A stretch of DNA of 64,000 nucleotides. It comes from Acidimicrobiia bacterium (GTDB lineage Bacteria; Actinomycetota; Acidimicrobiia; Spongiisociales; ZC4RG35). A program made the translations under genes and the position numbers. The stretch spans positions 145,113 to 209,112 of the forward strand of contig BPGJ01000004.1 in assembly GCA_026002975.1 (NCBI GenBank), read 5' to 3'. The notes under the pieces are model-generated. The model was not told the origin of the DNA, did not search any database, and was given only the letters and a program-made list of their open reading frames with translations. This document shows positions 30,191 through 39,101 of this stretch, piece by piece (position 1 is the stretch's first letter; each line of letters opens with the position of its first letter).

Positions 30191-31215
30191 GCCTCCGGCT
30201 CCTCGATCTCTGCCAGGGTGGGCAGGTTGTCGGGTGAGACCCAGGCGGCCTGGAGGGCGTCCCACCCGGCCCGGGCTTCCACCGCCCGGACGAACCGCTC
30301 CCCCTGCTCGTATTGGCGGATCTTCATCTCCAGGCCGGTGAGCCGGTACAGCAGCGCCCAGCGGGGGTCCCGACGCCGCGCCTTCAACAGGCGGCTCATC
30401 CTGGGTTGGGAGACGAGGATCCGTTGCCCGATCCGGTCCATCACCACATGACCGTGACCTTCCAGCAGGCTCATCAGGGCTTGCACCCGGTCGAGGACCT
30501 GCCGCTGTCGGTCCCCCACCATCAGGCCGAGCAGCCCCTTCTCGTCGACCAGCGGCCGTCCTGCCTTTCGGTTCCGGACGACGGTGCGGACCGCCTCGAT
30601 CAGCCTCCCCGGGTCGGGTTCCATGCCCTCGACCAGGACGTCGACCAGGCTGCGGAAGTAGGTTCGCATCCACGGCACACCGACGAACTGGGCCCGGTGG
30701 GTGGCTTCGTGGAGAGCCAGCCAGGTACGCATCTCCTTCGGGTTGAGCTGGTGGAGCCGTTCGATCTGGAGGACGTTGGGTCCGACGAACGCGATCGAGT
30801 CGGAGTCGTCGCCGGTGGGGAGGACCAGCTCGTACTGTCCGAGGACCCGGCGGGCCAGGAACCCCAACAGGGCCCCGGTTTCGGCTGCTACCAGCCGCCG
30901 GGCGATGTTGGGAGCGACGTCTTCGGCGCCCACCCGTTCGAGCCGTTCCACCAGTTTCCGTTCGAGGGGACGGAGAAGATGGGTGAACGCCCCCAGGTTC
31001 CGGTCGATCCACTCCCGCCGGTCGACCACCGCCACGTCGGGAACCCCGGGAAGGTCGAGACGGGTCTCCTCGGCCACCAGCCGGTTGGCGGTCTCGACCG
31101 CTTCAGGAAGGGTGAGCGCCAGGTGTTCGGCGTGGTAGGACCGCCACAGGGGATGGTCCCCTGCGACCAGGCCTCCGACCCGGGCGGCGAACCGCCACGG
31201 GACGGCCTGGTTCAC
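30169..31215 (-). CDS. DUF2342 zincin-like metalloprotease (coenzyme F420 biosynthesis-associated family)
   Basis: A 348-aa actinobacterial family sometimes annotated as coenzyme-F420-associated. The zincin motif HEATH is in WLALHEATHRAQF, followed by VPWMRTYFRSLVDVLVEG, with a probable third ligand further on. No signal peptide or membrane helix is seen, so it is likely cytoplasmic. Substrate and function are not known. The GTG at 31215 overlaps the upstream gene's stop (GTGA), and the 3' end overlaps tilS by 22 nt, matching the conserved DUF2342-tilS-hpt order. Confidence 0.88.
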   Translation of the reverse strand: MNQAVPWRFAARVGGLVAGDHPLWRSYHAEHLALTLPEAVETANRLVAEETRLDLPGVPDVAVVDRREWIDRNLGAFTHLLRPLERKLVERLERVGAEDVAPNIARRLVAAETGALLGFLARRVLGQYELVLPTGDDSDSIAFVGPNVLQIERLHQLNPKEMRTWLALHEATHRAQFVGVPWMRTYFRSLVDVLVEGMEPDPGRLIEAVRTVVRNRKAGRPLVDEKGLLGLMVGDRQRQVLDRVQALMSLLEGHGHVVMDRIGQRILVSQPRMSRLLKARRRDPRWALLYRLTGLEMKIRQYEQGERFVRAVEARAGWDALQAAWVSPDNLPTLAEIEEPEAWLRRVG

Positions 31216-31505
31216 TCCACCACTTTGTAGCGGCTGCGGACCACCCGCAGGAAGTACTGGACCACCGTCACGAACACGATCAGGGCGGCCAGCACCAGAC
31301 CCGTCGGTATGAGGTAGCGAGCCGTCCACGGCAACTCCTCTGACGGGGACGACGGCGGCGGCACGGTGACGGCCGGCTGGTAGCCCGACGACTCCGCCAC
31401 CGTGGTGGTGGTCGGCTGGTCAGCCGGTTCCTCCTGGGCGACGGCCGGTGCCGCCAACGCCGTCAGGACGGACAGGAACACTCCCAGAGCGACGATTCGA
31501 CGCAT
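31212..31505 (-). CDS. small secreted/membrane hypothetical protein
   Basis: A 97-aa protein with a signal peptide (RRIVALGVFLSVLTALAAPAVAQ), a low-complexity Thr/Pro/Ser-rich outer segment and one C-terminal membrane helix (LIPTGLVLAALIVFVTVVQYF) followed by a basic tail. The topology would be a short extracellular loop anchored at the C-terminus. No family recognised. It overlaps the DUF2342 gene by 4 nt and is probably co-transcribed with it. Confidence 0.6.
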   Translation of the reverse strand: MRRIVALGVFLSVLTALAAPAVAQEEPADQPTTTTVAESSGYQPAVTVPPPSSPSEELPWTARYLIPTGLVLAALIVFVTVVQYFLRVVRSRYKVVE

Positions 31506-31542
31506 GACCGGGAAAGCCTAACCGCGGCGAAACGGAGGCCGG

Positions 31543-31776
31543 TCACCGGCAGAGACGAGCCACCACCGCCCTGAGCCGAGCCACCACCTCTTCGGGGACT
31601 TCCTCCTGCAGGCGCTGACGGACCACCACCCGAAGCCGCTCCTCGAAGGCGTACGCCCCGCCGCACGGATGGCACTCCTCGATGTGGGCGCGGATCCGGG
31701 TGAAAGCCACCTCGTCGAGTTCCCCGTCGAGGTAGGTGTAGAGCTGGGCCAGGGCTTCGTCGCAGTGTCCACTCAT
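31543..31776 (-). CDS. zinc-binding anti-sigma factor (RsrA type)
   Basis: A 77-aa ZAS-family anti-sigma factor. The zinc site is HIEECHPCGG (His31, Cys35, Cys38), with an extra Cys5 near the N-terminus as in RsrA, where disulfide formation releases the sigma factor. It follows the sigma gene by 15 nt on the same strand, the usual SigR-RsrA order. In relatives this pair controls the thiol-oxidative-stress response; the role here is inferred from homology and order. Confidence 0.85.
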   Translation of the reverse strand: MSGHCDEALAQLYTYLDGELDEVAFTRIRAHIEECHPCGGAYAFEERLRVVVRQRLQEEVPEEVVARLRAVVARLCR

Positions 31777-31791
31777 CGGCGTGGGCTCACA

Positions 31792-32379
31792 TCAGCTCCG
31801 TTCTTGCGTCTTCGCCTCTTCGGGGAGCAGTCCCCGCCGCTCTGCGTAGTCCCACAACGCCTTCTGTAGCGCCTTTCTTCCCCGATGGAGGCGGGACATG
31901 ACCGTTCCGATGGGGATCCCGAGGATCTCGGCGATCTCCTTGTAGGAGAACCCGCCCAGGTCGGCGAGCAGGACGGGCAGCCTGAAGTTCTCGGGGAGGG
32001 AGTCTACGGCCTCTTTGATGTCGGAGTCGACCAGCCCGTCCAGGAGCACGTCCTCGGCGGAGCGGGCCAGGTCGTCGGCCTGTTCGGAGCCGAGCCTGCG
32101 GTAAAGGTAGAGGTCCTGGACCTCCTCCAGGTCGGTTTCGGTGGGCCGGCGGCTCTGTTTCCGGTACTCGTTGATGTAGGTGTTGGTGAGGATCCGGTAC
32201 AGCCAGGCCCGCAGGTTGGTGCCCTCCTGGAACGTGTCGTACGCCCGATACGCCTTGAACAGGGTCTCCTGGACCAGGTCTTCGGCGTCGGCCGGGTTGC
32301 GGGTCATCCGCACCGCCGCCGAGTAGAGCTGCGGCAGGTACTCGACGACGTCCTGTTCGAAGTTGGCTCGGTCGGCCAC
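31792..32379 (-). CDS. sigR: ECF sigma factor, SigR/SigH type
   Basis: A 195-aa group 4 sigma factor. Region 2 shows [20 protein letters not shown] and [20 protein letters not shown]; region 4 shows [47 protein letters not shown] helices (key: [13 protein letters not shown]). The start [18 protein letters not shown] at 32379 matches SigR proteins; the open frame upstream overlaps the hydrolase gene's end. I could not place a self-regulated SigR promoter upstream with confidence. Confidence 0.9.
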   Translation of the reverse strand: MADRANFEQDVVEYLPQLYSAAVRMTRNPADAEDLVQETLFKAYRAYDTFQEGTNLRAWLYRILTNTYINEYRKQSRRPTETDLEEVQDLYLYRRLGSEQADDLARSAEDVLLDGLVDSDIKEAVDSLPENFRLPVLLADLGGFSYKEIAEILGIPIGTVMSRLHRGRKALQKALWDYAERRGLLPEEAKTQERS

Positions 32380-32393
32380 GGTCGGGACAGTAG

Positions 32394-33206
32394 TCAGCCC
32401 GACGGTTGGGCTCCCAAGTCGAACAGCGAAGCCACCGCGTCCACCACCTTCGGGCCCCACGCCAGTTCGGGGTCGTTGTGGTCGGCACCGGGCACCTCCA
32501 CGACCCGGGCGGCGAAAGCGTCGGCCACCCGTCGGCTCTGTTCGGGTGGGACCACCCGGTCGCCGGTTCCGAGCACCACCACCACCGGTGCGTCGATCCC
32601 CTCGGCCAGGTCGACGACCGGGAACCGGTCCCGCAGCAGGAGACCGACGGGAAGAAACGGGTAATGAAACCGTCCCACGTCGACCAGCGAGGTGAACGGG
32701 GAGCGGAGCACCAGGCCGGCGGGAGGATGCTCGGCCGCGACCCCCACCGCCACCGCGGCGCCCAGCGACTCACCGAAGTACACCACCGGCCCCCGGGAGC
32801 GTCCCTCGGCGATGACGGCCGCCGCCCGACCGTCGGCTACGAGGCCCTCCTCGCTGGGAGCACCGGGAGTGTCGCCGTAGCCTCGGTAGTCGAAGAGCAA
32901 CACGTCGGCTCCCCGCTCGGCCAGCCGCCGGGCGAGGGGAAGCCGGCCGGCTTTGTTGCCGGCGTTGCCGTTGAACACCACCACCGTCCCGACCGGCCCT
33001 GTCTCGGCCGGGACCCACCATCCCCGATGGGGGACGCCGTCTTCGGTGGTGAACTCCACCACCGTGACCTCGGCCGGCGGGGAGGGTAGGGAGCGGTCGG
33101 GCAGGTAGATGAGCCGGCGCTGACCCAACCACACCAACCCGACGAAGGAGACGGCGACGGCCAGCCAGATCACGGTCGGTTTCCAGCGTGGCAGACCCGG
33201 TCGCAC
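32394..33206 (-). CDS. membrane-anchored alpha/beta hydrolase
   Basis: A 270-aa protein with an N-terminal signal-anchor helix ([17 protein letters not shown]) and an alpha/beta-hydrolase domain. The oxyanion strand is [14 protein letters not shown], the nucleophile elbow GESLGAA, the acid Asp in [12 protein letters not shown], and the His in PGADHNDPE. It resembles the BEM46/YqkD-type serine peptidase-like group. Substrate unknown. The GTG at 33206 follows GGAGGG closely. It is upstream of sigR by 14 nt and divergent from the tRNA gene. Confidence 0.85.
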   Translation of the reverse strand: MRPGLPRWKPTVIWLAVAVSFVGLVWLGQRRLIYLPDRSLPSPPAEVTVVEFTTEDGVPHRGWWVPAETGPVGTVVVFNGNAGNKAGRLPLARRLAERGADVLLFDYRGYGDTPGAPSEEGLVADGRAAAVIAEGRSRGPVVYFGESLGAAVAVGVAAEHPPAGLVLRSPFTSLVDVGRFHYPFLPVGLLLRDRFPVVDLAEGIDAPVVVVLGTGDRVVPPEQSRRVADAFAARVVEVPGADHNDPELAWGPKVVDAVASLFDLGAQPSG

Positions 33207-33234
33207 CCCTCCACACCTAACATGGCGGACCGCC

Positions 33235-33307
33235 GCCGGAGTAGCTCAGACGGCAGAGCAGCTCACTCGTAATGAGCAGGTCAGGGGTTCGAGTCCCCTC
33301 TCCGGCT
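33235..33307 (+). tRNA. tRNA-Thr (CGT anticodon)
   Basis: A 73-nt cloverleaf. The acceptor stem GCCGGAG pairs perfectly with CTCCGGC. The D-arm is GCTC...GAGC. The anticodon stem GCTCA/TGAGC encloses loop CTCGTAA with anticodon CGT. The T-arm AGGGG/CCCCT has loop TTCGAGT. The discriminator is T and CCA is not encoded. It marks the boundary between the conserved block and the CRISPR-associated region, so it may be an integration site, although I see no duplicated 3' end downstream. Confidence 0.93.
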
Positions 33308-33368
33308 CCGGAAGGTTGGCAGTGACCCAGGTGCCAGACCGTGACGGAATGGCGCGATACGGAGCGGC

Positions 33369-33768
33369 TCACCCTTCGATGTCGAGTTCCAGCCCCAACT
33401 GGCGCGCTGCCTCCTTCATCGACTTGAGCGCCGGATCGTTGTCGCCCAGCGGCTGGTCCTCGGGGAGCACCATCTCGAAATGCACGCCGAGGTCAAGCCT
33501 CTTGAGGTTCATTCGTGCGGCGGGTCCGACGAAGCAGCGGAACAACTCGCCCCAGTTCTCGACGGCAACCACCCCGCGGACGACGACTCGGTGAACCGTC
33601 CCGGGTTCTGTTTCGGTGGCCGTCCCCGCACTCTCGCCAGCGGTCGTGCCGGCTTCCGCCCCGCTTGCACCAGAGGTTCGCGGCGCACGCCGCCTCGGCG
33701 AGGCGTCCCTCTCGGATGTCCTCGTGGGGTGTCGCGATGGCGTACCAGGGTTTGAGCGTTTCGGTCAT
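33369..33768 (-). pseudogene. collapsed DUF499-type ATPase: N-terminal tip joined to C-terminal domain
   Basis: The ATG at 33768 overlaps the upstream RAMP stop (ATGA). The first 33 codons (LKPWYAIATPHEDIREG, then EAACAANLW) match the N-terminus of DUF499 AAA ATPases. After a shift near 33690 the other frame reads an Ala/Gly/Thr-rich linker and then VAVENWGELFRCFVGPAARM and a tail ending LGLELDIEG, which resembles the C-terminal domain of the same family. The ATPase core of many hundred residues is missing. This looks like an internal deletion plus frameshift, or a collapsed assembly. ATPase activity is impossible as read. Confidence 0.6.
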
Positions 33769-34679
33769 GACGAAGATGCCCGGTTCGACAGCGGCTTCGA
33801 GGCGTGCCGTTCCTCAAGCCGCCAGATACCGTGCTCGTCAATCTGGAAGTGCGGACTCCGATCTCCTGCGGGAATCCGCGAACCTGGCGTCCAGACCGGC
33901 CCGTGAATTCGGCGACCCACCCGCGGTTTCGTCATATCCCAGCCGCCGATCGCCTCCTGCGCGCCGCACATCGGGGCCCCGTTGCTCGCAAGCGCATGAG
34001 CCAGAGTGCGGTCCGTAATTACGCACGGCTGCTCACGGTCGAGATCCACCGTCGCACCGAACAACGCCTTGGCCGGCTCCATTGCAACTCGTACGATGCA
34101 ACCAAGGCCGTAGCGCGTATCGCCCCCGACGAACAGGGTGCGGAGCGCACGGAGCCGCTCGGCAATGTTCTTGCTCTCTCGGATGAAGACGTAGCCCACC
34201 ATGCCCACCGGGCCCCCGGGAGAGTCGCCCTCGCGGCGCCAGTGCGGTTGGACGCACTCGGTCTCGCGGAGGGATCCATCGAGCGCCGCATCGTTGTCGG
34301 GATCGATCGCCGTGGCAGGGCGTGTCCACAGCAGCCGGCGCCTGAAGCGGCGATCTGCGTGCACGCTACCCCCACCCTCGCGTACCCAGACCAAGCCTTC
34401 ACGTTCGCGGTACTCCGGGAGCCACGCGAACCAGTCCCTGTCGACAAACTCGGCGGGGTACAGGTAGGAAAAGCGAGCCTGCTTACGGAGTTCGTCACCC
34501 ACCTGAACGTACCGCTTATCGTCGTCCGCCTCTACGCGCGCGAGTTCGGCGGTGACCGCACCCCAGATCGTCCGCGCCGGGATATACGGCCGGCATCGGT
34601 TGAGGACGCCCGCAGGAGACGTACCGACGAACAGGGGCCCATCGAGGCGCCAGGTCCACCGGAACAGTTGCCAGATCAT
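33765..34679 (-). CDS. Cmr3/Cas5-group RAMP protein of a type III effector
   Basis: A 304-aa RAMP-fold protein. The N-terminus, RLDGPLFVGTSPAGVLNRCR then YIPARTIWGAVTAELAR, is a RAMP first strand with the helix that follows. A Gly-rich loop GGDTRYGLGCIV lies around residue 190. By position and elimination it is the Cas5-like subunit that would cap the crRNA 5' handle. Sequence similarity to classical Cmr3 is weak, so the subgroup is inferred. It overlaps cmr5 upstream and the DUF499 remnant downstream by 4 nt each. Confidence 0.65.
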   Translation of the reverse strand: MIWQLFRWTWRLDGPLFVGTSPAGVLNRCRPYIPARTIWGAVTAELARVEADDDKRYVQVGDELRKQARFSYLYPAEFVDRDWFAWLPEYREREGLVWVREGGGSVHADRRFRRRLLWTRPATAIDPDNDAALDGSLRETECVQPHWRREGDSPGGPVGMVGYVFIRESKNIAERLRALRTLFVGGDTRYGLGCIVRVAMEPAKALFGATVDLDREQPCVITDRTLAHALASNGAPMCGAQEAIGGWDMTKPRVGRRIHGPVWTPGSRIPAGDRSPHFQIDEHGIWRLEERHASKPLSNRASSS

Positions 34680-35041
34680 TCCCGGCTCGCTCCTTCCGTC
34701 CGGGCCTTGGCGTGATAGCGGGCGTAAACGAGAGCCTGCGTCAACAGGTCACGGGCGAACAGCAGGTCGTCGAGCCGATCGGCAAGGGACTTCAGACCTT
34801 GAAAAAGATCGTTGTTGTGATCCTGCAGGAGACCCTGGTCGCGAAGGAACTTTTCACACGCACCACTGACCTCGTGAGACCTGGCGCGCTTACTCGCCTT
34901 GAGGAAGAGGAAGAATGCATACAGCCCCTGCTCCTGGAGAACTCCCAAGCCGTCCGTCAGGAGCTTCTCGCGGTCCTTGTTGGCGCCATCGGCGAGCTTC
35001 TCGGCGAGCTCTGCGCATTTGAGATCCAGGTTTTGCATCAT
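34676..35041 (-). CDS. cmr5: Cmr5-like small subunit (Cas11 group)
   Basis: A 121-aa all-helical protein. The central segment KLLTDGLGVLQEQGLYAFFLFLKA is the Cmr5-type helix pair, with a long C-terminal helical part (LFQGLKSLADRLDDLLFARD). Small subunits line the belly of the Cmr filament and contact target RNA. The ATG at 35041 (ATGATG) overlaps the cmr4 stop. The identity rests on length, helical pattern and position between Cmr4 and the Cas5-like gene. Confidence 0.72.
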   Translation of the reverse strand: MMQNLDLKCAELAEKLADGANKDREKLLTDGLGVLQEQGLYAFFLFLKASKRARSHEVSGACEKFLRDQGLLQDHNNDLFQGLKSLADRLDDLLFARDLLTQALVYARYHAKARTEGASRE

Positions 35042-36048
35042 GCCCTCCCGCTAGCTTGGGCCTGGGTCTCGGCAGCCGCGCCGCTCGATGCGTGGAGCAC
35101 CTTCAGCCGTCCCATTCCACGGGTGCCCATCCCGCCGATCCCCAGGGCCTCGAGGTAGGGGTAGCCCCGCTTCACAACGTCGTGCACGTCCTCCGGGCTC
35201 TTCACAGCTTCCACTTGTCCGCTCCCGATTCGGAAATGACCCGGGAACCGGCAGATCACATCCCAGCACAAGACCGAGGCCCTCGGCAGGGCCTCGTAGG
35301 TGAACAGCGCGCCTTCCTCGGCCGCGCCGGTAGACGCATCGATCGCCACCGAGGTGCGCACTTCCAGGTTGCTGTTGACCACGTGGCTGAAGAGCTTGTC
35401 GGACACGAGCGCGATGCGATCGCGGATGTATTTGGGGATGCCGAGACCCTCCAGCCTTCCGAAGAGATCGTTTGCCGTCAGCTTGGCTTCGTCGAGCAGC
35501 AGCCACCCGAGGTTCAGACTACGTCCCTGGCCGTTCTTCCGGTATACCTTGTTCTCATCGTCGATCTTCTGATCGATTCCTGCGACGCGCAGCGCACCCG
35601 GGGACGTGACCCACACCGGCCCCTCTCGCGTCGGGACTGGGAAGAGCAGCAGATGCATGTCGCTGAAAGCCGCCAGACCCGCGAAGCCGCCCGCGCTGTC
35701 CTTGCCCCGGGCGAACCCGAACACGGTGCAGACCTTGCAGGTGCGCTGCCCGCAGTGGCCGCCCGAACCGTCGGCGCGCCGCTGCCCCTGCCCGGCACAG
35801 TCAGGGTAGTAGGGCTCGGCACGCGCGTTCGCGTTCCGGCCGAGCTCCTCAGCCATCGCGACGTAGGTCCGAAGAACACCGGCGAGGCTCGAGCCGGGGA
35901 TCTTTGGAAGCTTCGTAGCCGGGTCGCGGACGATTGTGTTGTCCACGCGTCCGAGTCGGGCGCCACCCGTGCCCACATGGATGGGATCCACGGCAAGGCC
36001 GGCGTAGCGGTAGCGTTCGAAGCTCTTGTAGGCTTGAGTATCGGTCAT
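35038..36048 (-). CDS. cmr4: Cmr4-like Cas7 backbone subunit with conserved catalytic Asp
   Basis: A 336-aa Cas7-group RAMP protein. IHVGTGGARLGRVDNTIVRD contains Asp36 at the place of the target-RNA-cleaving Asp of Cmr4. KIPGSSLAGVLR is the family loop. HCGQRTCKVCTVFG is a Cys-rich zinc segment. The core strand HLLLFPVPTREGPVWVTSP is typical of Cmr4, and the Gly-rich C-terminal loop is ALGIGGMGTRGMGRL. The ATG at 36048 overlaps the csx11 stop; the longer open frame upstream is a shadow. It should form the filament along the crRNA and cut target RNA at regular intervals. Confidence 0.85.
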   Translation of the reverse strand: MTDTQAYKSFERYRYAGLAVDPIHVGTGGARLGRVDNTIVRDPATKLPKIPGSSLAGVLRTYVAMAEELGRNANARAEPYYPDCAGQGQRRADGSGGHCGQRTCKVCTVFGFARGKDSAGGFAGLAAFSDMHLLLFPVPTREGPVWVTSPGALRVAGIDQKIDDENKVYRKNGQGRSLNLGWLLLDEAKLTANDLFGRLEGLGIPKYIRDRIALVSDKLFSHVVNSNLEVRTSVAIDASTGAAEEGALFTYEALPRASVLCWDVICRFPGHFRIGSGQVEAVKSPEDVHDVVKRGYPYLEALGIGGMGTRGMGRLKVLHASSGAAAETQAQASGRA

Positions 36049-39000
36049 GTGCGTACCTCCAAATCGAGTTTCAGGATTCTGAGATGCCACTCGAGCGTTG
36101 TCCCGAGGATCCCTGAGACCGCCGCATCCACTAGGGCATCCAGCTCCGGGGGTCTCGCTTCCAGGTGATTGGCGAGCACCGAGCGCGCAAGGGACGCCCA
36201 CGCCGCCGACCCGTCGCGCGAAGTAACCTCGCCCGCATTCCATCGCTCCCGGGCATCCGCCAAGGCTCCCCATGCCCCACGTAATGCCGTGACACTCGGC
36301 GCCGTGCGACAGAGCAGATCCCAGATCTCCCACAGCCGCCGCCATTCCGACAGGTAGCGCAGTTCGGCGGACTCGAACCGCCGGGCCGTGCTGTCGAGGA
36401 AGACGATCGCGAGTCGGCTCGGCGCGACCGCCACGCCATCGCCGGGGGCGAGATCGGCGACGTGCCGGTAGAGTTGTGCTTCCCGATCTGTCGACGCTGG
36501 TCTCGTGAAGTCTCGTGAGTGGCGCTCAATCCGGTCGGTCACAGCGACGTAGGGGTAGTGGTCGTCGGCTCGCCCGTCGGGAAGCGCAATCGGAGCCGTC
36601 ACCAGCTCGTGCGCACCGTCCGGTCGCGCCAACACCAGAGCGGCAACGCCGTCTCGCACATGCGACTCGACGACCCGCCACCGTTCTTTGCCGCCCCGGG
36701 AAAGGTCGGCCTCCACGTTCCTGGCCGCCTCGATGACCGCCTGAAAAGGCGTCATCCGCGGAAAAGCGACGATGCCGACGTGGAGGGGCATCCGATCCCA
36801 GACGCGGCCGAATTCCTCCCCCCACTTCGCCACCGCCGCGTCGACACACGGTCCGGCGGCGCTCAGGGGGACGAGGACACGGAACCGCACCGGACTGCGG
36901 TCGAGGACGATCAACGGCGCGTAGGCACCCAATCCGGCAGGCTCCGAGACACTGCCGACCTTGAGTGTGCGGGTCCGTCCGTCGTCGCCCTTCATCTGCC
37001 ACTCGATCCCTCGCAGGTCCTCGCGCCGCTGCTCGGGCCGAAGCACGCGGGCCACATTGCAAACAGTGAGGAAGTCGTTGCTCCCTGCCCGGTAGAGCAA
37101 CTCCAGCGGGGCATCGTTCCAGCGGGTCGAATACGTCTCGCGATCCTGCCAACCCGTTGCGCTATCTCCGGTTGGCTCGAGGACCAGCCGGCGCGTGCGC
37201 CAGCGGTTGGCGTGTGCCGCAACCGCTTCGCGGAAGATTGGAAGCAGCTCGTCGAAAAAGCCCTCGGCCGTCCGCCAAAAGCGGTACACACGCCCAGGCG
37301 AGGCGTTCTTCCGAAAGAGCTGGTGGAGGAGCCAGCGAGCGCGGACATCGTCTTGGCCCTCCGTCTCGTTCCAGCTCGGTGCATCCGCGCGGTCCCAGAC
37401 GATCTTGTCGTAGAGGCTTTCCCAGCTCGAGTCGTGCTGAACGCCGTCCTGAAGCCCCCGGAGGACAACATCCTGGTTCGCTTCGTTCCAATCCTTGGCC
37501 AAAGACCCCTGCACGTGCGCGAGAAGCTCTTCTCGGGCCTCTCCTGGGTCAATCGGGTTATCCACAGGATCTTGCTTTCTTGGATTCTTGTAGAGCACCG
37601 GATTGAACCGTCGCCACGCCGCGATGCTCTGCGCCCGCAGCGAGTCCACTCGCGACCCGTCGAGCCACGGCTCGAGATCGAAGCCGAAAGTGAGCAGAGC
37701 GACGCGGTCGTTGTCGTCGGCCAGTTCGGTGATCCAGATCGTGTCCGCCCCCTCTTTCAGCCATGCGTCCAGGCGACCTTTCCGCCGTTCGCGACAGACA
37801 TTGCATGGGCGCTGCTTGGGGTTTGCTTCCTCACCGCCGTGGCGACCAGCGCTGAAGCGCACCTGGCAGACGGGGCAGATATGCCCCTGCTGTTCGGTCG
37901 TCTCCGCGATGGGCCACGTCCGGTGAACAGAAACGGCTACCCGGTCGCGTGCCTTGGCCGCCTCGCGCGCCATCGAGATGACAGAGCGTGTGGATGTGGA
38001 TAGATTGCACGATGGCGGAGTCTCGAACTTGCGGTTCTGGGCCAGCTCGTCGACCTGCTGCTCGATCCACTCGCGGAGTCTGTTCGCAGCTTCGTCGCCG
38101 AGGCTTCGGCCTTTCCTCTCTCCTTCGTCGTCAAACCTCTCACCGGGGAAGGTGAACGCCAGCACCTGGTCATCGCGATACAGAAGCGATCCCACCGCCA
38201 GGTCTACCTCGATCAGGCGACGAACGTCGTCGAAGAACCGCTCGATTTGCATCTGGGCGCCGGTCCAGTCGCCGATGCGGACCGCCCGCGCCTCGTAGTG
38301 ATCGGTGCCGAATCCGACGGTCAGTACCCGCCAGCGCGTCTGGGACTTGAGGTTTTGCCAGACATCCGCCGGCAGGTTCTGCAACAGGACAATGCCCGCA
38401 ACCGCGGACTTGAACAGCGCCGCGGCTACGTAGGATTGGTCCCAGAGGGTCACGTCATTATTCGGCAGCCGGGTCTCGGCGAGCGTGGACTCGAACGCGC
38501 GCCGCAGCCAGCCGTGCTCGCCGATGGCTTCTTCCCGCCATGCCCACCAGGGCTGAACGGCGTCCGGCGGATTCGTGCCCAGTTCCTTGAGCTCGTCGAG
38601 GAGCGCACCAATCTGCTGAAGCAACTCTTGCCAGCCGCCGGGCCGGAGCACGTCGGGTGGATCCGCGAGCAGATTCCGAACGGGATGACCAAAGGCGGTG
38701 GCCAGCCACATGTGCGTGGCGTCCTGTTCCAGGTAGGTGGAAATAGGCTCGCGAGGAATGTTCTTCTCGATCCCCGAGGCCATCGCGTGGCCAGCCTGGA
38801 GGCAGCCGACGAGGTTCTGAACAGACCGTCCCTCGTTATAGCGCCGGACGAATTCCACGAGGGAAGCGGGCCACGTGAGTGAGTTCGCCGTTCGCAGCCA
38901 GTCGAGACGGTCGCTCCATGAGGGATCCAGCTGCTCGTGCCATTGCTTTTCGTCGTATGACACTCCTGTGCCGCCGTGGGAGCGCAGGAAATCTGGGTGC

Positions 39001-39101
39001 GCCTTGCCGGCCATGTGCAGCCAGCCGATGGCCTCGCAGCCGAGCAGCAGGGGTCGATGTTCCCGAAGCACCTTCGCCATGTCCGCACCGGAGCAGGTCA
39101 T
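36045..39101 (-). CDS. csx11: Csx11-family Cas10-like large subunit (type III-C), degenerate HD and palm motifs
   Basis: A 1018-aa large subunit. At the HD nuclease position it reads WLHMAGKAHPDFL (His29-Met30), so the HD pair is broken. NNDVTLWDQS (about 214-223) matches the Cas10 DHS-like segment. The cyclase GGDD position reads LLYRDDQVLAF (Tyr308-Arg-Asp-Asp311). A zinc ribbon CPVC...CNVC (409-412, 433-436) is followed by DTIWITELADDNDRVALL and GFDLEPWLDG, which I associate with Csx11. The C-terminal 450 residues include a RAMP/cyclase-like half (LVPLSAAGPCVDAAVAKW) and a helical end. It probably scaffolds the effector without making cyclic oligoadenylate or cutting DNA. It overlaps both neighbours by 4 nt. 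Confidence 0.82.
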   Translation of the reverse strand: MTCSGADMAKVLREHRPLLLGCEAIGWLHMAGKAHPDFLRSHGGTGVSYDEKQWHEQLDPSWSDRLDWLRTANSLTWPASLVEFVRRYNEGRSVQNLVGCLQAGHAMASGIEKNIPREPISTYLEQDATHMWLATAFGHPVRNLLADPPDVLRPGGWQELLQQIGALLDELKELGTNPPDAVQPWWAWREEAIGEHGWLRRAFESTLAETRLPNNDVTLWDQSYVAAALFKSAVAGIVLLQNLPADVWQNLKSQTRWRVLTVGFGTDHYEARAVRIGDWTGAQMQIERFFDDVRRLIEVDLAVGSLLYRDDQVLAFTFPGERFDDEGERKGRSLGDEAANRLREWIEQQVDELAQNRKFETPPSCNLSTSTRSVISMAREAAKARDRVAVSVHRTWPIAETTEQQGHICPVCQVRFSAGRHGGEEANPKQRPCNVCRERRKGRLDAWLKEGADTIWITELADDNDRVALLTFGFDLEPWLDGSRVDSLRAQSIAAWRRFNPVLYKNPRKQDPVDNPIDPGEAREELLAHVQGSLAKDWNEANQDVVLRGLQDGVQHDSSWESLYDKIVWDRADAPSWNETEGQDDVRARWLLHQLFRKNASPGRVYRFWRTAEGFFDELLPIFREAVAAHANRWRTRRLVLEPTGDSATGWQDRETYSTRWNDAPLELLYRAGSNDFLTVCNVARVLRPEQRREDLRGIEWQMKGDDGRTRTLKVGSVSEPAGLGAYAPLIVLDRSPVRFRVLVPLSAAGPCVDAAVAKWGEEFGRVWDRMPLHVGIVAFPRMTPFQAVIEAARNVEADLSRGGKERWRVVESHVRDGVAALVLARPDGAHELVTAPIALPDGRADDHYPYVAVTDRIERHSRDFTRPASTDREAQLYRHVADLAPGDGVAVAPSRLAIVFLDSTARRFESAELRYLSEWRRLWEIWDLLCRTAPSVTALRGAWGALADARERWNAGEVTSRDGSAAWASLARSVLANHLEARPPELDALVDAAVSGILGTTLEWHLRILKLDLEVRT

